Assembly (NCBI GenBank): GCA_947311285.1
Contig: CAMZKS010000088.1
Span: 1 to 14,855, forward strand
Direction of reading: 5' to 3'
Source: an uncultured bacterium
Lineage (GTDB): Bacteria; Patescibacteriota; Gracilibacteria; UBA4473
DNA length: 14,855 nucleotides
Within the stretch, counting starts at the first letter, position 1, and every line of letters starts with the position of its first letter. The notes under the pieces were generated by a model that was not told where the DNA came from, made no database searches, and worked only from the letters and a program-made list of their open reading frames with translations. The position numbers were made by a program, and so were the translations under genes. Shown here one piece after another: positions 13,514-14,855 of this stretch.

Positions 13514-13541
13514 ATAGTAAACGCTTTTCAAGCTTTGTCAC
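13514..13541 (-). promoter_or_regulatory. Promoter of ychF
   Basis: On the minus strand GTGACA (13541-13536), 16 bases, TACTAT (13519-13514). The -10 ends seven bases before the ATG, so the predicted transcript starts at the start codon or one base before it. The -35 is the start of the shared motif TGACAAAGC. Confidence 0.6.
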
Positions 13542-13577
13542 TTTTTGTTACAGCACTATAAAATCTTTTGACAAAGC
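13532..13577. repeat. Inverted repeat joining the ychF and rpsU promoters
   Basis: GCTTTGTCA (13532-13540) and TGACAAAGC (13569-13577) are perfect reverse complements separated by 28 bases. Each arm contains the -35 box of one of the two divergent genes, and in both directions the -10 follows the arm after 12 bases. It could be a shared regulator site or simply two copies of one good -35 sequence. Confidence 0.55.
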
Positions 13578-13595
13578 AACGCACAAACCTACTTT
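13568..13595 (+). promoter_or_regulatory. Promoter of rpsU
   Basis: A perfect TTGACA (13568-13573), 16 bases, TACTTT (13590-13595). The -10 is weak alone but sits at the same distance from TGACAAAGC as the TACTAT of ychF. The predicted leader is about 20 bases, AT-rich, without a Shine-Dalgarno. Confidence 0.6.
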
Positions 13596-13621
13596 AGATG
13601 GGTAAAAATTAAATTTTTTCT

Positions 13622-13831
13622 ATGACTATCAAAGTTACCAGACGAGACGGTGAATCAGGCGAACGTTTATTGAAGCGTTTTAGTGGACATGTAAAAGGGA
13701 CACGACTAATTCAAAAATTCCGAAAACTACGATACTTCTCCCAAAAGCCAAGTACTCGTAAAACACGAGCTTCAGCCGTTTCACGTGAAACATATCGAGC
13801 TGCAAATAAGAAAAAAATGTTTATTGGCTAA
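13622..13831 (+). CDS. rpsU: Small ribosomal subunit protein bS21
   Basis: bS21 sits on the small subunit near the 3' end of 16S rRNA and helps early steps of initiation. The 69-residue product is very basic. It opens with IKVTRRDGESGERLLKRF, matching the bS21 pattern of a short strand plus a helix with a conserved LxRF, and continues with RKLRYFSQKPSTRKTR, matching the family's RRREFYEKPSxxRKR stretch. The C-terminal tail (AANKKKMFIG) is less typical. It is a single gene with its own promoter and an intrinsic terminator just downstream, so it can be set independently. In many bacteria rpsU adjoins dnaG and rpoD; here it faces ychF. There is no Shine-Dalgarno upstream of ATG 13622. Confidence 0.8.
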   Translation: MTIKVTRRDGESGERLLKRFSGHVKGTRLIQKFRKLRYFSQKPSTRKTRASAVSRETYRAANKKKMFIG

Positions 13832-13859
13832 ACCATCACTCAAATTTCAATTCAAAAGA

Positions 13860-13883
13860 CCAGACAAATGTTTGGTTTTTTTT
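13860..13883 (+). terminator. Intrinsic terminator of rpsU
   Basis: CCAGACA (13860-13866) pairs with TGTTTGG (13869-13875), with one G-T pair and effectively a four-base loop, followed at once by eight T residues (13876-13883). It lies 28 bases after the rpsU stop. Confidence 0.8.
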
Positions 13884-14079
13884 ACTTAAATTCAATAACT
13901 TTTACTCATCGAGATTTTTGCTGAAAGATAAACAGAAGAAATATGATTTTTAAATCGGCTTAATGCTTAACGAGTCGAGAGTTTTTTAAAAATAATTTCT
14001 GAGGTTTTAGTTTTTCCAAAAAACGAGAAAGTAAAAAAAGTTTTTGCGGCTTTTTTTAAAAAGCCGAAGATAGTAGTCG
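13884..14079. other. AT-rich gap before prmC with a hairpin
   Basis: No gene is seen in these 196 bases. They are rich in runs of A and T. CGGCTTTTT (14047-14055) and AAAAAGCCG (14058-14066) form a perfect nine-base-pair inverted repeat with a two-base loop, ending 13 bases before the prmC ATG. No T-run follows it on the plus strand, so it is not a normal terminator; it might lie in the prmC leader and affect its translation. I find no convincing prmC promoter or Shine-Dalgarno. Confidence 0.45.
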
Positions 14080-14855
14080 ATGAATATCAAACAAGCACTT
14101 TTCTTTGCAACTAGAAAATTAAATAATTTAGAAAACCCCCGCCTAGAAGCCGAAATATTAATGTGCAGCGTGATGGGGAAAAAATGGGTGCGTGCATTAC
14201 TAAGAACCAAAGACGATCAAGCTTTAACCCTGCAAGAAGAGCTTCTGTACCGATGGCGTGTTTATAGACGCTCTAAACACATTCCCATTGCCTACATAAC
14301 CGGGCAAGTCGATTGGAACGATCTAGATTTAGCCGTTTGCCGCGCCACACTCATTCCTCGAGACGAAACCGAAACGCTTTGTCACCACATCACCAAAACT
14401 CAAAACGATACACCAAAAACTATTTTAGATATTGGTACTGGTTCGGGTTGCATTGTGATTGCTCTAACGAAACAGTGGCCAAGCGCACAAGCTTTCGGCC
14501 TCGACATTTCTCGCCGAGCACTGCAATACGCCCGCTATAATGCTCGTGTTAACCACACCCTTGTCGCCTTCAAAAAAAGTTACTTACTAAACACCATTGC
14601 CACTAACTCACATTTTGATCTTATTATCGCAAATTTGCCTTATGTTCCAAGTAATTTAATAGTGAGTTCGGAGGTTGGAAAAGAGCCTCGTAGTGCAATT
14701 TTTTCAGGCATTGACGGCCTAGACTTAATTCGAAAATTAGCCGAACAATTAGAGAATAAAAAAATAAGTTTTAATCAGTTGTGGTTGGAATTTTTACCCC
14801 AATCACAAAACGATATTGCCTGCCTTTTCAAAAACCACAAAATCACGTTTTATCC
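14080..14855 (+). CDS. prmC: Release factor glutamine methyltransferase PrmC (cut by window edge)
   Basis: PrmC (HemK) transfers a methyl group from S-adenosylmethionine to the glutamine of the GGQ motif in release factors RF1 and RF2, which speeds peptide release. I translated 258 codons from ATG 14080 to the right edge. The N-terminal helical domain carries the RLEAEIL pattern and AYITGQVDW. Then come ATLIPRDETETL, the SAM-binding loop LDIGTGSGCIVIAL, the acidic GLDIS that holds the SAM ribose, and the catalytic motif, here NLPYV instead of the usual NPPY. EPRSAIFSGIDGLDLI follows, a PrmC hallmark. About 20-30 C-terminal residues lie outside. NLPY is the form used by KsgA-type N6-adenine methyltransferases, so activity is likely kept. 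The upstream gap holds a hairpin. Confidence 0.93.
   Translation, partial: MNIKQALFFATRKLNNLENPRLEAEILMCSVMGKKWVRALLRTKDDQALTLQEELLYRWRVYRRSKHIPIAYITGQVDWNDLDLAVCRATLIPRDETETLCHHITKTQNDTPKTILDIGTGSGCIVIALTKQWPSAQAFGLDISRRALQYARYNARVNHTLVAFKKSYLLNTIATNSHFDLIIANLPYVPSNLIVSSEVGKEPRSAIFSGIDGLDLIRKLAEQLENKKISFNQLWLEFLPQSQNDIACLFKNHKITFY

Noticed and set aside
14047..14066. Hairpin before prmC as an intrinsic terminator
   Set aside because: No T-run follows on the plus strand; rpsU already has a better terminator at 13860-13883.
14007..14210. Minus-strand frame opposite the prmC start
   Set aside because: It lies antisense to the clear PrmC N-terminus and begins inside it; the aromatic- and lysine-rich product reflects the AT-rich gap.
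1..14855. tRNA genes, CRISPR arrays, insertion sequences
   Set aside because: No T-loop-like GGTTCGAATCC pattern with an acceptor stem, no regularly spaced direct repeats, and no transposase frame were found by eye on either strand.

Overview
The window is AT-rich bacterial chromosome with tightly packed housekeeping genes. It suggests a member of the Candidate Phyla Radiation (Patescibacteria). This is inference from gene content and style, not from a marker tree: a membrane-anchored VirD4/TraC-like ATPase standing alone, a long ClpC, a short bS21 protein, a lone branched-chain aminotransferase without its pathway, a PrmC with NLPY in place of NPPY, almost no Shine-Dalgarno sites, and only TAA/TAG stops on recognisable genes. 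The standard code fits, because all recognised proteins read through without in-frame TGA.

Layout. 1-1391 (minus): lysS, cut by the left edge. 1510-2577 (plus): recF, meeting a tRNA-dihydrouridine synthase gene (2583-3569, minus) tail to tail. 3612-4073 (plus): small membrane protein of unknown function. 4129-4617 (plus): a two-gene toxin-antitoxin module (ribbon-helix-helix antitoxin, RelE/ParE-type toxin) with its own consensus promoter. 4618-5079: a 460-base stretch without a confident gene. It holds a perfect Shine-Dalgarno followed by an open frame that could only start at ATT, several palindromes, a strong hairpin and a REP-like double hairpin. 5080-7530 (minus): secretion/conjugation-type ATPase, divergent from a small helical protein gene (7627-7983, plus). 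7976-10639 (minus): clpC. 10813-11163 (plus): FtsL-like bitopic coiled-coil protein. 11196-12095 (plus): ilvE. 12149-12349 (minus): doubtful small gene. 12412-13506 (minus): ychF, divergent from rpsU (13622-13831, plus) across a symmetrical pair of promoters. 14080-14855 (plus): prmC, cut by the right edge.

Together the genes serve translation (lysS, dus, ychF, rpsU, prmC), DNA repair (recF), protein quality control (clpC), envelope or secretion functions (the ATPase and the two small membrane proteins) and one amino-acid transamination step. There is no large operon; most genes are single units with their own promoter. The most striking signal is regulatory. At several genes a -10 box sits only 7-9 bases before the start codon with no ribosome-binding site, which points to leaderless or near-leaderless mRNAs. 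The ychF and rpsU promoters are near mirror images, each carrying TGACAAAGC, 12 bases, then TACTWT. I see no tRNA, rRNA, CRISPR array or intact insertion sequence.
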